From: Algibacter mikhailovii
Lineage (GTDB): Bacteria; Bacteroidota; Bacteroidia; Flavobacteriales; Flavobacteriaceae
Direction: 5' to 3'
DNA: 64,000 bases
Assembly: GCF_014651495.1 (NCBI RefSeq)
Contig: NZ_BMWZ01000004.1
Span: forward strand, 62,001 to 126,000
Shown in pieces: positions 1 through 8,592 of this stretch. Both the position numbers and the translations under genes were made by a program. Each line of letters opens with the position of its first letter. Position 1 is the stretch's first letter. The notes under the pieces are model-generated. The model ran no database searches and had not been told where the DNA came from. It saw only the letters and a list, made by a program, of their open reading frames with translations.

Positions 1-1020
1 ACCTAATTCTTCCGCATTCTCCACCATTGTTCTGTACTTTAAAATTTTAAATACATTGCCGTTTTTACCAACACGATTCTGTGAATAAAACAAAGCGCCT
101 TTATTCCCAAGCATGTTACCCATCATAATTAAAGGTAAAAGCAATAGTCCAACGGATAAACCAAATACGGATATAAGAACATCAAATAATCTATGAAAAA
201 AGATGTATAATTTATTTTGGTTGTTTCTGCTAAATGGAAAATAACGATAAAAATCCTTTCCTACGAATTTTACCGGTACACTCTGAGTCATGTCTTCATA
301 AACCTGTGTATACTCATTTATCGGAAAACCATTTTCCAAAAGTCGTAAAAGTTTATAATATAAGTCTGAAGTGATCAATTCGGCACTATAACTAGCAACT
401 ACAATCTCAGAAATATTCTCCGTGTGAATCACCTTATCCATTTGATTCGCATCGTACTCAATAACTCCTTTAAATTTTATAGCTTCAGACTTAGTGGTAT
501 CACAGTTGATGAACCCAACAATTTTATAATTAGGATCAGATTCTCTTAACGTCTCAACTACAGTCTGAATATTTGAAGTTTCCCCAATGATTAATACTTT
601 CTTATAAAATCGAGGTGAGACTATGAAATTAATATATACCAATCGCCATAAAAAAAGGGCTACTAATATGGCGAAATAAAAAAACAAAATTTGTAACCTA
701 TTACTAGGAAGAACTGGCGTAAAAAAGGGTGTTAATAAATAAAACAATACAGTGGTAGAGACTGTAAAAACAATACTAGTAGCTGTTTTTTCCACCTTAC
801 TAGCCTTCTGCAAGTCATAAAGTTCAAAAATAGCACCGAAAACAAAAAGATAAAGAATCAATACGAAAACCCAAGTCCAATTCTCCTTTGTTATGGTAAA
901 ATAATCAAAATCAAACAAATGACTTACTAAATATAAGACCGAAAGCATTGAAAGAATATCAAAAATACGCAGAAGAACTTTACGTTCAGAGATATTAAAA
1001 TGAATACTTTGATTATGCAT
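1..1020 (-). CDS. Polyprenyl-phosphate sugar transferase (WcaJ/WbaP-like), 3' end cut by window
   Basis: This gene reads from an ATG at 1020 to the window edge without a stop (340 codons), so the C-terminus is missing. Several hydrophobic helices fill roughly residues 15-130. A Rossmann-like CoA-binding region follows at about 160-270 (KVLIIGETSNIQ at its start). The last visible residues carry the bacterial sugar transferase signature FYSQNRVG followed by FKILKYRTM. In this family the enzyme moves a sugar-1-phosphate from a UDP-sugar to undecaprenyl phosphate at the inner membrane, starting the repeat unit. It lies last in the polysaccharide locus and has its own promoter-like site just upstream. 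Sugar specificity cannot be read from the visible part. Confidence 0.9.
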   Translation of the reverse strand, partial: MHNQSIHFNISERKVLLRIFDILSMLSVLYLVSHLFDFDYFTITKENWTWVFVLILYLFVFGAIFELYDLQKASKVEKTATSIVFTVSTTVLFYLLTPFFTPVLPSNRLQILFFYFAILVALFLWRLVYINFIVSPRFYKKVLIIGETSNIQTVVETLRESDPNYKIVGFINCDTTKSEAIKFKGVIEYDANQMDKVIHTENISEIVVASYSAELITSDLYYKLLRLLENGFPINEYTQVYEDMTQSVPVKFVGKDFYRYFPFSRNNQNKLYIFFHRLFDVLISVFGLSVGLLLLPLIMMGNMLGNKGALFYSQNRVGKNGNVFKILKYRTMVENAEELG

Positions 1021-1045
1021 TATAACAAGATCATTTTTTTTTTTG

Positions 1046-1075
1046 CTAAGATAACAAGTTAATCTTGATAACAAA
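1046..1075 (-). promoter_or_regulatory. Candidate promoter of the sugar transferase gene
   Basis: On the minus strand, TTTG (1072-1075) is separated by 18 bp from TATCTTAG (1046-1053), one mismatch from the Bacteroidota -7 element TAnnTTTG. It lies about 26 bp before the ATG at 1020 in the short gap after the preceding glycosyltransferase gene. Confidence 0.45.
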
Positions 1076-1077
1076 TG

Positions 1078-2088
1078 TTAAGACAATAGAGAAATCCATT
1101 TTTCTTTAACCATGTCCCAATCAAATTGTTCAACTTTTTTTCTAGCATTTTCAGCCATTCTTTTGGGATCTTCGGAGTTCTTAGTTAGCCTCAGAATAGA
1201 TTCTTTAAAAACATTAACATTATTTGGTTTTACTAATATGCCATCTACCCCATCCTCAATTAAAAAAGGCATACCTCCTACGTTAGTGGATACTACTGGC
1301 AAACCCAAAGCCATGGCTTCAATGACACTAACAGGAGTATTGTCAATATTTGTAGTATTAATGAATACATTATAGTCCTTGGCTTTATCATGCCATGCTT
1401 TTTTAGTTAACCTACCTGTAAATTCAACATTTAGGTTAAGTTTTTCAGCATAGTTTTTGGTTTCCTCTAAACTTCCATCATTGTCAGGACCTATCATACA
1501 AAGTTTAGAGCTAAAGCCCTCGTCTTTCAAAGTTTTTAAAACATCAATAGCTAATTTTGGATTATAGATTTTAGAAAATGAACGTACCCAAAGTAAATTA
1601 ATTGAATCTATAGGCCTCTCATAAAACGTGTAATTTTCAAGCTCAATAGAATTAGGTATACAAATAACATTAGTATAACCTTCTATTTCAAATCTTGATT
1701 TTGTGAATAGAGATGGTGCAACGTTTCTATAGGCATTTTTAAAAACTAATTTAGACAGCTTTTCAGAAGATTTTAATCGCTCTGGCAGGTTACCACCATG
1801 TAAAATTGGTATATACCTCAACCCTAATATTCTGCACAATTGACTTACCAGCAAAGCGTAGTAGAAATTTACTGTGCTATAGGTATCAATAAGCACAAAA
1901 TCAACATTATTTTTCGATCTATAAACGGAAAGAAGCATGTCAGCTAACCGGCTTAGTTTATTAGGTTTACTAGATGCCATTTTTACCTGAAAACCTTCTA
2001 AGGTTAAAAGCCGCCCTAAAGTTTCAACTGTTGTTGGCGTTTTATTATCAGCAGATAAGTTATTTCCTATGTAAAGCAGGTTTTTCAT
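1078..2088 (-). CDS. Glycosyltransferase family 4
   Basis: A 336-residue GT-B glycosyltransferase. The N-terminal half begins MKNLLYIGNN and binds the acceptor in this fold. The C-terminal half (about 165-330) has the GT4 nucleotide-sugar region with PVSVIEAMALGLPVVSTNVGG, where the glutamate of the EAMA motif contacts the donor. It probably adds one sugar to the lipid-linked repeat unit on the cytoplasmic face. Its start lies 29 bp inside the end of the polymerase-like gene upstream, so the two are translationally close. Donor and linkage are unknown. Confidence 0.88.
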   Translation of the reverse strand: MKNLLYIGNNLSADNKTPTTVETLGRLLTLEGFQVKMASSKPNKLSRLADMLLSVYRSKNNVDFVLIDTYSTVNFYYALLVSQLCRILGLRYIPILHGGNLPERLKSSEKLSKLVFKNAYRNVAPSLFTKSRFEIEGYTNVICIPNSIELENYTFYERPIDSINLLWVRSFSKIYNPKLAIDVLKTLKDEGFSSKLCMIGPDNDGSLEETKNYAEKLNLNVEFTGRLTKKAWHDKAKDYNVFINTTNIDNTPVSVIEAMALGLPVVSTNVGGMPFLIEDGVDGILVKPNNVNVFKESILRLTKNSEDPKRMAENARKKVEQFDWDMVKEKWISLLS

Positions 2089-3403
2089 TGGTAATATTTA
2101 ATAAGGCCAAAGCGTAAATAAAGCCAGGTGCTGCAATTCTCATAGAAGAGTGATTAATAGTAGCAAACCAGAAGCATAAAAAAGCATAGAAATAATAGTT
2201 TCTTTTATTTTGAGACCTATATATTAAAGGTGTAAATATTAAAATGAGAAGAATCACAATACCTAAAAATCCATGTTCACCTAAAACACGTCCCACCTCA
2301 TTATGGGTTGGGAGGCTCTCTCTCTGCTCTTCAATTCTTTTATCTTTTGTCCTACTAGCGCCGAGTCCTAAAAATGGATTTTTCACAAATCCTTCAATCT
2401 CATCCATAAAAAGTGTAAAACGACCGGTAGTCACATCTTCCTTTTCTACACCTAGAGCATTTTCATTAGCATATCGTTTGTCTATCAAGCCTTCGGTTTG
2501 ATTTGAACTAATACCCCATGTTATTAGAATAATAGTAAAAAAAAAGACCACTCTTTTTAACAAAGCTCCCTTAATACGTCCTGGCGAACTTACAAAATAC
2601 GTTAGTAAAAAGAATACAATACATAGCAAGCCAACAATTACCCCACCCCTACTAAAAGTAACAACTGCACGAAAAGAAATAGCCACAAAAATTAATACAT
2701 TCAGTATAGTGACCAATAATTTTGAAGACCCCGAAATTATTCTAGCTCCAATAATAAACATACCTAAACCTAAAACTGTTGATACTTGATTTGCCCCAAA
2801 GCCACCTGATGTCGCAGCATTTGAACTTGTTCCCGAAAGCACATCTTTTACACTAGGATTATACAAGAAAACATAGGTTGTTAGGGAAATTAATGGCAAA
2901 AGAGCATACAACAGTATATCTTCTAGTTGATGTCTTGAAATTTTTCGATCAAAACAAAAAATACTAGCAATACCTAAACAAATTGGGCCACTTAATACAA
3001 ATAAAACATTTTTTCTAAAATTAGCCTCTAAACTCAAAGTCATGGAGGCCACAAAAATAGCCGGCACTAAGCAAATAAGATAAATAAAGTAAGGGTAAGC
3101 TCGTCCTGAAGCCCCTTTATATATAATGCCAATCAAAGAAAATAATATTACAATGTACTTACAAGCTTCGTAGGACAGCGCACTCTTAGTCATTCTAAAA
3201 AACACCTCGGCTCCTACAAAATAGGCACAGCCCATAAGGATATATTTATCCTTATCCTCATTTGATGCTAAAATTATCTTCCGCAGAAAATAAATCAAGA
3301 TTGCAATAAAATAGATTTTACCTAAACCTTTATTGATAAAAATGAGCGTTCCTAAAAAAAGGTGAAAACCAACTAAAGCTGTATAACTGAATTTATTTTT
3401 CAA
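2060..3403 (-). CDS. O-antigen polymerase/ligase-family membrane protein (Wzy/WaaL-like)
   Basis: A 447-residue protein made largely of about eleven or more hydrophobic helices. It has the family's periplasmic loop with PTHNEVGRVLGEHGFLG at about residues 370-390, the usual His-rich motif of the O-antigen ligase/polymerase superfamily (PF04932). Such proteins either polymerise lipid-linked repeat units (Wzy) or join glycan to lipid A core (WaaL), and sequence alone does not decide between them. No ATG is available; TTG at 3403 is the only good start before an in-frame stop. A promoter-like site 29 bp upstream supports it. The end overlaps the next GT4 gene by 29 bp. Confidence 0.85.
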   Translation of the reverse strand: MKNKFSYTALVGFHLFLGTLIFINKGLGKIYFIAILIYFLRKIILASNEDKDKYILMGCAYFVGAEVFFRMTKSALSYEACKYIVILFSLIGIIYKGASGRAYPYFIYLICLVPAIFVASMTLSLEANFRKNVLFVLSGPICLGIASIFCFDRKISRHQLEDILLYALLPLISLTTYVFLYNPSVKDVLSGTSSNAATSGGFGANQVSTVLGLGMFIIGARIISGSSKLLVTILNVLIFVAISFRAVVTFSRGGVIVGLLCIVFFLLTYFVSSPGRIKGALLKRVVFFFTIILITWGISSNQTEGLIDKRYANENALGVEKEDVTTGRFTLFMDEIEGFVKNPFLGLGASRTKDKRIEEQRESLPTHNEVGRVLGEHGFLGIVILLILIFTPLIYRSQNKRNYYFYAFLCFWFATINHSSMRIAAPGFIYALALLNITNEKPALHRK

Positions 3404-3431
3404 ATTAATATTAAAACACTAAATTATTGAG

Positions 3432-3439
3432 CAAATATA
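3432..3439 (-). promoter_or_regulatory. Candidate internal promoter (-7 element) of the polymerase gene
   Basis: The minus strand reads TATATTTG, a perfect match to the Bacteroidota -7 consensus TAnnTTTG. It lies in the 99-bp gap at 3404-3502, the only sizeable gap in the locus, and 29 bp before the TTG start. No clear -33 element is visible at the right distance. Confidence 0.45.
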
Positions 3440-3502
3440 ATGCTTGATATTTAATAATATGGTTTATCTATTTAGTATAACCTAACTTTAAAATTTCAGA
3501 AA

Positions 3503-4618
3503 TTAAATAATATCAGTTTTAATTCTGTGAAGGTAGTACTGATATGTAAATAACTTTATTAAAGCCTGTTCACTTTGCATTTCTTTAAGTTCATGTGGTT
3601 TAAATCTATGAATCTCTTCAAGGATGTCCTTTAAATTATTTACGGTATTTGGGTCTAAAACAAATCCATTCTCACCATTTTTTATATATTGTCCAATTGA
3701 TGAGACGTCCGACACTATAGGTATACAACCAAAATTCAAGGACTCTGCAATGACCTTTGGAAATCCCTCAGATGCCGAGGAGGGTAATAAGAAAAAATGT
3801 GCTTTTTTAAAGATTTTAAATACATCATTAAAATTTAAGAACCCATGAAAAACAAATGCAATCTCCGTTTTTCTTGCTAAAACCTTGTATTCTTGTATAT
3901 TTTCACCATTTCCTATTAAGTGAACTTCTTTAACCTTTGTCTTATCCTCAAGCAAAGCGAAGGCTTCTATTATTCGCCTCACCCCTTTCTCGTCTTCTAA
4001 CCGCCCAGCAAAACAATAAATAAAGGGGGGCTTAAATTCCTTTTCAACCAGTACTTTTACACCTTCATCTTGATATTTTTCTGTTATGCACGGATTCTCA
4101 AAGGTTAAACATTGTTCAGGTTGTTTTGGCCATTTTCCATTAATGGTTACTTTTCTTTTTTGTCGTTTTAAAAACCACCTCTGAATGGCATAACCAAACG
4201 GCGGGTTCTCTTGACTCCAATTGCCTGCATATTTAAACCATCCTTTCCTATTGGAAAAAAACATGAGTATTGGAATTAAATAAACACCAATACCCGTAGG
4301 CGCTCTAAGCTGAAATACATCAACCTTTTTTAGAGTTTTAAATACTTTTAAAATAGTACATGGTGCGTTCCACACTATATCAAACTTATCTATTAATCTT
4401 TTTCCACCCGTGTAAGGTATTGCAATAAAATGAATGTTACTTGAAGTATAAGGTAATGAACTAGGAGGGGGAACACTATCAAGATGTGTTGCAATATGAT
4501 ATACTTCATCAAAAATTGTAGCTAAGTAATTAATCTCAGTTAAGGTTGGCCCCCACCCCACTATAACACCATTATTATCGGTATAATGTTCTGTATGTGA
4601 TATTATTAAAAGCTTCAT
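3503..4618 (-). CDS. Glycosyltransferase family 4
   Basis: A 371-residue GT-B enzyme. The C-terminal half contains FIYCFAGRLEDEKGVRRI and then SASEGFPKVIAESLNFGCIP, the GT4 donor-site region with its conserved glutamates. The N-terminus (MKLLIISHTEHYTDNNG) fits the acceptor Rossmann domain. It follows the next GT4 with the start codon overlapping that gene's stop by one base, a sign of translational coupling. It is the last gene before the only gap in the locus. The sugar transferred is not predictable. Confidence 0.87.
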   Translation of the reverse strand: MKLLIISHTEHYTDNNGVIVGWGPTLTEINYLATIFDEVYHIATHLDSVPPPSSLPYTSSNIHFIAIPYTGGKRLIDKFDIVWNAPCTILKVFKTLKKVDVFQLRAPTGIGVYLIPILMFFSNRKGWFKYAGNWSQENPPFGYAIQRWFLKRQKRKVTINGKWPKQPEQCLTFENPCITEKYQDEGVKVLVEKEFKPPFIYCFAGRLEDEKGVRRIIEAFALLEDKTKVKEVHLIGNGENIQEYKVLARKTEIAFVFHGFLNFNDVFKIFKKAHFFLLPSSASEGFPKVIAESLNFGCIPIVSDVSSIGQYIKNGENGFVLDPNTVNNLKDILEEIHRFKPHELKEMQSEQALIKLFTYQYYLHRIKTDII

Positions 4619-5658
4619 TACATCATAATTTTCGAGTAAATATTAATACAGTCCTGAGTATATTTCGTTTCACTGAAATGGTTTTTGTATATGGCATTTA
4701 AATCATAAGGCTCGATCTCCTTCAAAACTTCCCTCTTCCATTCTGTTATCGCGAAATTATCCATAAATAAATCAGGATATTCTTCACCTATAGTTTTAAA
4801 GACCTCACCCGTACTATAACTAAGAAACCTTAAGTTTTGGGCAAGATATTCAATGAGGACTAAGGGGCCGCTTTCAGATTTTGCTGTATGAAGTGCTAAC
4901 TCATATTTATACAACTCGCCTTGAATATCTGTGGTATGGTCATTAAAGTGCACATAATCCTTATAATTTAATAAGGCTATTTCCTTTTTTAATAATTCAA
5001 AGTAAGCGTCGTCTTGATTTTTACCATATATGGTTACATGTTTATTCAGTGCATGGGCCAACTGAATGGCAAATAATTGATTCTTTATAGGCTTAATATT
5101 GCCAACCACCACCAATCCTTTTTTGTTCTTGCCAACCAAATGTTTAACTTTTTTTTTCGAAATACAATTTGGTAACAAGAAGATGCCTTTTTCGGGAATG
5201 TTTAAACTAAGTCCTGCCCAAGAGGTTAGACTCTTACTAACACCAATATAATATCTTGGCTTAAAAATTTTAAGAAACATGGGGACGCTAACCTCTTTAT
5301 CTATACTACCATAGTGATCATGTAAAACAACTTTTATTTTAAGATTGAAAAGTACTTGTACCAGTCTTATATATTTATAATTATATCGCATGTGTACATG
5401 AACAATATCGAAAGTCTTAATGAATTCACAACATTTATTCAAATATTGGTAGGATAGCAACTTGGTTCGTTTTAATTCAAAAAGCTTCACTCCTTTATGC
5501 ACCTCATTATATAGTGCACCTCTATCAACTAATAACAATAATGCTGAATTGATGTTCTTATCAAACAGGGAATTGACACCTAAAATCGCCATTTTTTCAG
5601 CCCCTCCAATCTCTAAAGTGTCTATAACATGTATTACTTTCAACCCCGTTGTCTTCAT
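4618..5658 (-). CDS. Glycosyltransferase family 4-like
   Basis: A 346-residue protein starting with KVIHVIDTLEIGGAEKMA, the acceptor-domain opening (GGAE) typical of GT4 enzymes. The C-terminal half has KGLVVVGNIKPIKNQ and ALHTAKSESGPLVLIEYLAQ, a divergent form of the donor site. One-base stop/start overlaps (TAATG-type) link it to both the hexapeptide acyltransferase upstream and the GT4 downstream, so the three are likely co-translated. A role in assembling the repeat unit is inferred from context. Confidence 0.85.
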   Translation of the reverse strand: MKTTGLKVIHVIDTLEIGGAEKMAILGVNSLFDKNINSALLLLVDRGALYNEVHKGVKLFELKRTKLLSYQYLNKCCEFIKTFDIVHVHMRYNYKYIRLVQVLFNLKIKVVLHDHYGSIDKEVSVPMFLKIFKPRYYIGVSKSLTSWAGLSLNIPEKGIFLLPNCISKKKVKHLVGKNKKGLVVVGNIKPIKNQLFAIQLAHALNKHVTIYGKNQDDAYFELLKKEIALLNYKDYVHFNDHTTDIQGELYKYELALHTAKSESGPLVLIEYLAQNLRFLSYSTGEVFKTIGEEYPDLFMDNFAITEWKREVLKEIEPYDLNAIYKNHFSETKYTQDCINIYSKIMM

Positions 5659-6185
5659 TAACCTATTAATTCTTTGGCTGGCACCCCTACCAATACAATA
5701 TTACTTTTATCGAAACTTTTAGTAACGCAAGCGTTAGCTCCAATCCTAACATTATTATTTATAACTAATGGTCCTATTATAGTGGCATTAGCGCCCAACG
5801 TACAATTATTTCCAATGCTAAAAATTCCTTTTTTTGATTTATTAATGCCTATTACATTGCCTCCTGTAACGGTCAAGTTACTCCCTATCATGGCTTGTCC
5901 AGAAATAACGCAACCCACTGAAGGATGTAAAACTAACAATCCACCTGCAATATTAGCCTTATAATGTATATCTATATTCGAATAAGACTGAAACAATAGA
6001 ATAATAGGAAGAAAAAGCAATCTAATCCCTGGATACAAATCTTTAAAAATCAGATAACATAGTCGCTCCATGCGGTATAATAAAACACCAGCAAAACCTC
6101 GAGTAAAGAAAAAATAAAGATATCTCACTTTTCTTTTACCAATTAGTCTCAGAACATCCTGGGATAAAAACTTTAATTGGATCAT
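5658..6185 (-). CDS. Serine acetyltransferase-like hexapeptide O-acyltransferase
   Basis: A 175-residue protein with a left-handed beta-helix made of hexapeptide repeats (about residues 75-165, for example VISGQAMIGSNLTVTGGNVIG and IGNNCTLGANATIIG fragments). The short helical N-terminus resembles the serine acetyltransferase (CysE) family. Inside glycan loci such proteins usually acetylate a sugar hydroxyl or amino group from acetyl-CoA. The LHPSVG stretch places a likely catalytic histidine at the expected site. It is shorter than CysE, lies between glycosyltransferases and is not near cysteine genes, so a polysaccharide role is favoured. Confidence 0.82.
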   Translation of the reverse strand: MIQLKFLSQDVLRLIGKRKVRYLYFFFTRGFAGVLLYRMERLCYLIFKDLYPGIRLLFLPIILLFQSYSNIDIHYKANIAGGLLVLHPSVGCVISGQAMIGSNLTVTGGNVIGINKSKKGIFSIGNNCTLGANATIIGPLVINNNVRIGANACVTKSFDKSNIVLVGVPAKELIG

Positions 6186-6188
6186 ACC

Positions 6189-7517
6189 TTATAGTTTTTC
6201 AATTTTTGCGCCTTCTCTTAATTTAATTGAAGACAACTTCCATGATTTTAAAATCTGGAAGAAAATTAAAGGAAACAACAATACTAATATCAAGTATCCT
6301 AAAATTAATAGTTTTTGATTATTTTTAAACTTGTATGGCACGAGCGAAATAGGTACTGTTTTTAGTAAGGCAAATAAAGACGATTTTATTCCAAAATATT
6401 TTCTATAGAGGTATAATACACTAGGTATTGGTCGAGGTGAAAATATATTTTTTGTTCTAAAAGCATCCCAACTGCCCATTTCTCTTAAGCCACCGCTTCC
6501 TACTTTTAAATGTAAACGCTCTGCTTTGGGATTAGAAATATTTAAACACCCAAATAAATTGGCCCTTAAGCCATATTCTCCATCACCCATACGTTGTTTT
6601 TCGAACTGTCTATCAAATAGTCCAATCTGTTTAAAAACCTCCTTTTTTATTAATACATTTCCTGTATCTAATTGATCACTTATTCTAAAAAAAGTATAAT
6701 TATCAGGAACCTTTGCTCCTACTTTAGAAATAGAGACCCCAGAAGACATATCGCTTTGAAAATAATCCAACGTTTTTATATGTTCCTGTATCCAGTTCGA
6801 AGCGACACGAGAATCATCATCAAACAATAAAAGTAAATCGCCTTTAGATTTTTTAATAGCCGTATTTCTTGCTAACCAAAGCGCCTTCTCTTCTTGATGA
6901 ATTAATTGAATCCTTAGGTTAAACGATTCATAAAACCGACTATCAAATGCATCCGATTGATCTACCACAATAACCTCAAAATTAGAATATGTTTGATTTT
7001 CTAAATCTTTTAAAACATCGTTTAAATAATCATACCTATTAAGTGTGGGTATAATAACACTAATTAAGGGGTTTGTTTCAATTAACGGAGACTTAAAAGT
7101 ATCATACAAATCATAAGGAAATGCTCCCTTTACAATGTGGTTCCTTTTTACATCTGTTGTTTTAAAGAATGCCGATAATTCAACAAACGGGTTTTTAAAA
7201 CTTAATAAGCGTAATACTAATACATGAATCACCCAGAAGGCATGAAAATTTTTGCGAATAAATCGATATTCATCAACCACAGGTAACCTTTCAAAATCGG
7301 TATAAGTTTCTCCATCTCCAATGTATCCTTTTTGGATGGCTTGCCAGGATAAATCATAATCTCTAGCCAACTTACTTTTATAATTATTATCAACCTCTAA
7401 TCGATCAAGTATTGCTTTGGGCAAATGCTCTACCTTTGGAAAAACTGTTTTACCATATCGGCTTTTTAATCTGAAATAATGTGTTGGCTGTATATATTTT
7501 AAAAACTTAAAAGGCAT
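6189..7517 (-). CDS. Glycosyltransferase family 2 with N-terminal extension and C-terminal membrane segment
   Basis: A 442-residue protein. The GT-A domain begins at about residue 152 (LISVIIPTLNRYDYL) and has the acidic metal-site motif LLLLFDDDSRV. The first 150 residues form a non-GT extension of unknown role (it contains DYDLSWQAIQKGY). A hydrophobic helix near 395-425 suggests membrane attachment. It lies 3 bp before the hexapeptide acyltransferase and 11 bp after the exostosin-like gene. It probably extends the repeat unit. Donor and linkage are unknown. Confidence 0.85.
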   Translation of the reverse strand: MPFKFLKYIQPTHYFRLKSRYGKTVFPKVEHLPKAILDRLEVDNNYKSKLARDYDLSWQAIQKGYIGDGETYTDFERLPVVDEYRFIRKNFHAFWVIHVLVLRLLSFKNPFVELSAFFKTTDVKRNHIVKGAFPYDLYDTFKSPLIETNPLISVIIPTLNRYDYLNDVLKDLENQTYSNFEVIVVDQSDAFDSRFYESFNLRIQLIHQEEKALWLARNTAIKKSKGDLLLLFDDDSRVASNWIQEHIKTLDYFQSDMSSGVSISKVGAKVPDNYTFFRISDQLDTGNVLIKKEVFKQIGLFDRQFEKQRMGDGEYGLRANLFGCLNISNPKAERLHLKVGSGGLREMGSWDAFRTKNIFSPRPIPSVLYLYRKYFGIKSSLFALLKTVPISLVPYKFKNNQKLLILGYLILVLLFPLIFFQILKSWKLSSIKLREGAKIEKL

Positions 7518-7528
7518 ATTAATTCTCT

Positions 7529-8587
7529 CTAATTTTTTAATTTTTGTAGTTTAAAAAACCCTCCTAAACTCAATTTATCTTGCCATAATTTCCTATTACC
7601 TCTGCAGATGTTCTCAAATTGATCTTTTGATAAAGCTTTGTGAAAAGCTAAAACTTTTTGAGCAACGTTATCCCTGTCATGCGCCTCTAACCAAACCACA
7701 TGCTTTTTCCAATCAATGATATGCTCTAAAGGCATTAAACAATCGGTGTTTATAAAAACTGGAATACGACCCATAGCCAAAGTTTCATAAAAACGTACTG
7801 AAAAATTACCAGCCCCTCTTATACACAATATATATTGCGATTGTTTTATATTATTAAAATATTCTAGGGTAGTTTTTTTTCTTAATACTTCGGTATTTGC
7901 TCCTGCTCGGTATTTCTTTCTATAAATAAAAGAACTCTTAATTACATGAGCTTCAACAAAGATTCTCAATAACTTAAATCGCTCTAATGGCGCCACAAAT
8001 ATAGGTTGCCTTTCAAAGGGTTGTTTTCTAAAACTATTAACTCCTTTCTTCAAATATTCTTTGGCCGTATATTTAATGACTTCCTTTTTATCATTGTCAG
8101 CATAACCGCAAAAACCAACTGTAGGTGTCTTGTTGTATGATATAGGAAATATGTCATCTTGGTCAAACTGTTTTTTTAATGGGTCATCAATAAAAACCGG
8201 CATACCTTTATGAGTGGTCGGCAATTTTGATTTTAGACCACTCATGCGAAATACAAGGACATTTTCATAAAGTGGTAATTTATAACCTAAGTCTCCTAAA
8301 CTTACTGTCCAAACTATTTTATCAAGTTTTGCTACTTCATTAATAAACAGATTTGCTAAATCCATTTTTTTTTGTTGGGCATAATAATCCCACGACATGG
8401 TTAATACAGCAATATCAGATTTCGCTAAACTATCTACCAATAGATAATCTTGTTCTGAAACACCATAAGTTACAATACGCTCACTATCCGTAAAGTTTGG
8501 TACCTTAAGAAAGGGCTTTAAAAGAGGGAACAACTGACCTCTAAACCTAGCGTCATAATGTGAGTTATCAAAATAAATTTTTAACAT
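7529..8587 (-). CDS. Exostosin-like (GT47-type) glycosyltransferase
   Basis: A 352-residue protein. Its C-terminal third contains YILCIRGAGNFSVRFYETLA followed by MGRIPVFINTD and LPLEHIIDW-like residues. This is the conserved core of the exostosin family (PF03016): an arginine-glycine loop, the RFYE glutamate and the GRIPVFI strand. Family members are GT-B inverting transferases best known from heparan and plant wall synthesis, with bacterial relatives in glycan loci. The N-terminal half is less conserved (starts MLKIYFDNSHYDARFRGQLF). No signal peptide is seen, so it probably acts in the cytoplasm on the lipid-linked glycan. Confidence 0.78.
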   Translation of the reverse strand: MLKIYFDNSHYDARFRGQLFPLLKPFLKVPNFTDSERIVTYGVSEQDYLLVDSLAKSDIAVLTMSWDYYAQQKKMDLANLFINEVAKLDKIVWTVSLGDLGYKLPLYENVLVFRMSGLKSKLPTTHKGMPVFIDDPLKKQFDQDDIFPISYNKTPTVGFCGYADNDKKEVIKYTAKEYLKKGVNSFRKQPFERQPIFVAPLERFKLLRIFVEAHVIKSSFIYRKKYRAGANTEVLRKKTTLEYFNNIKQSQYILCIRGAGNFSVRFYETLAMGRIPVFINTDCLMPLEHIIDWKKHVVWLEAHDRDNVAQKVLAFHKALSKDQFENICRGNRKLWQDKLSLGGFFKLQKLKN

Positions 8588-8592
8588 AAATA

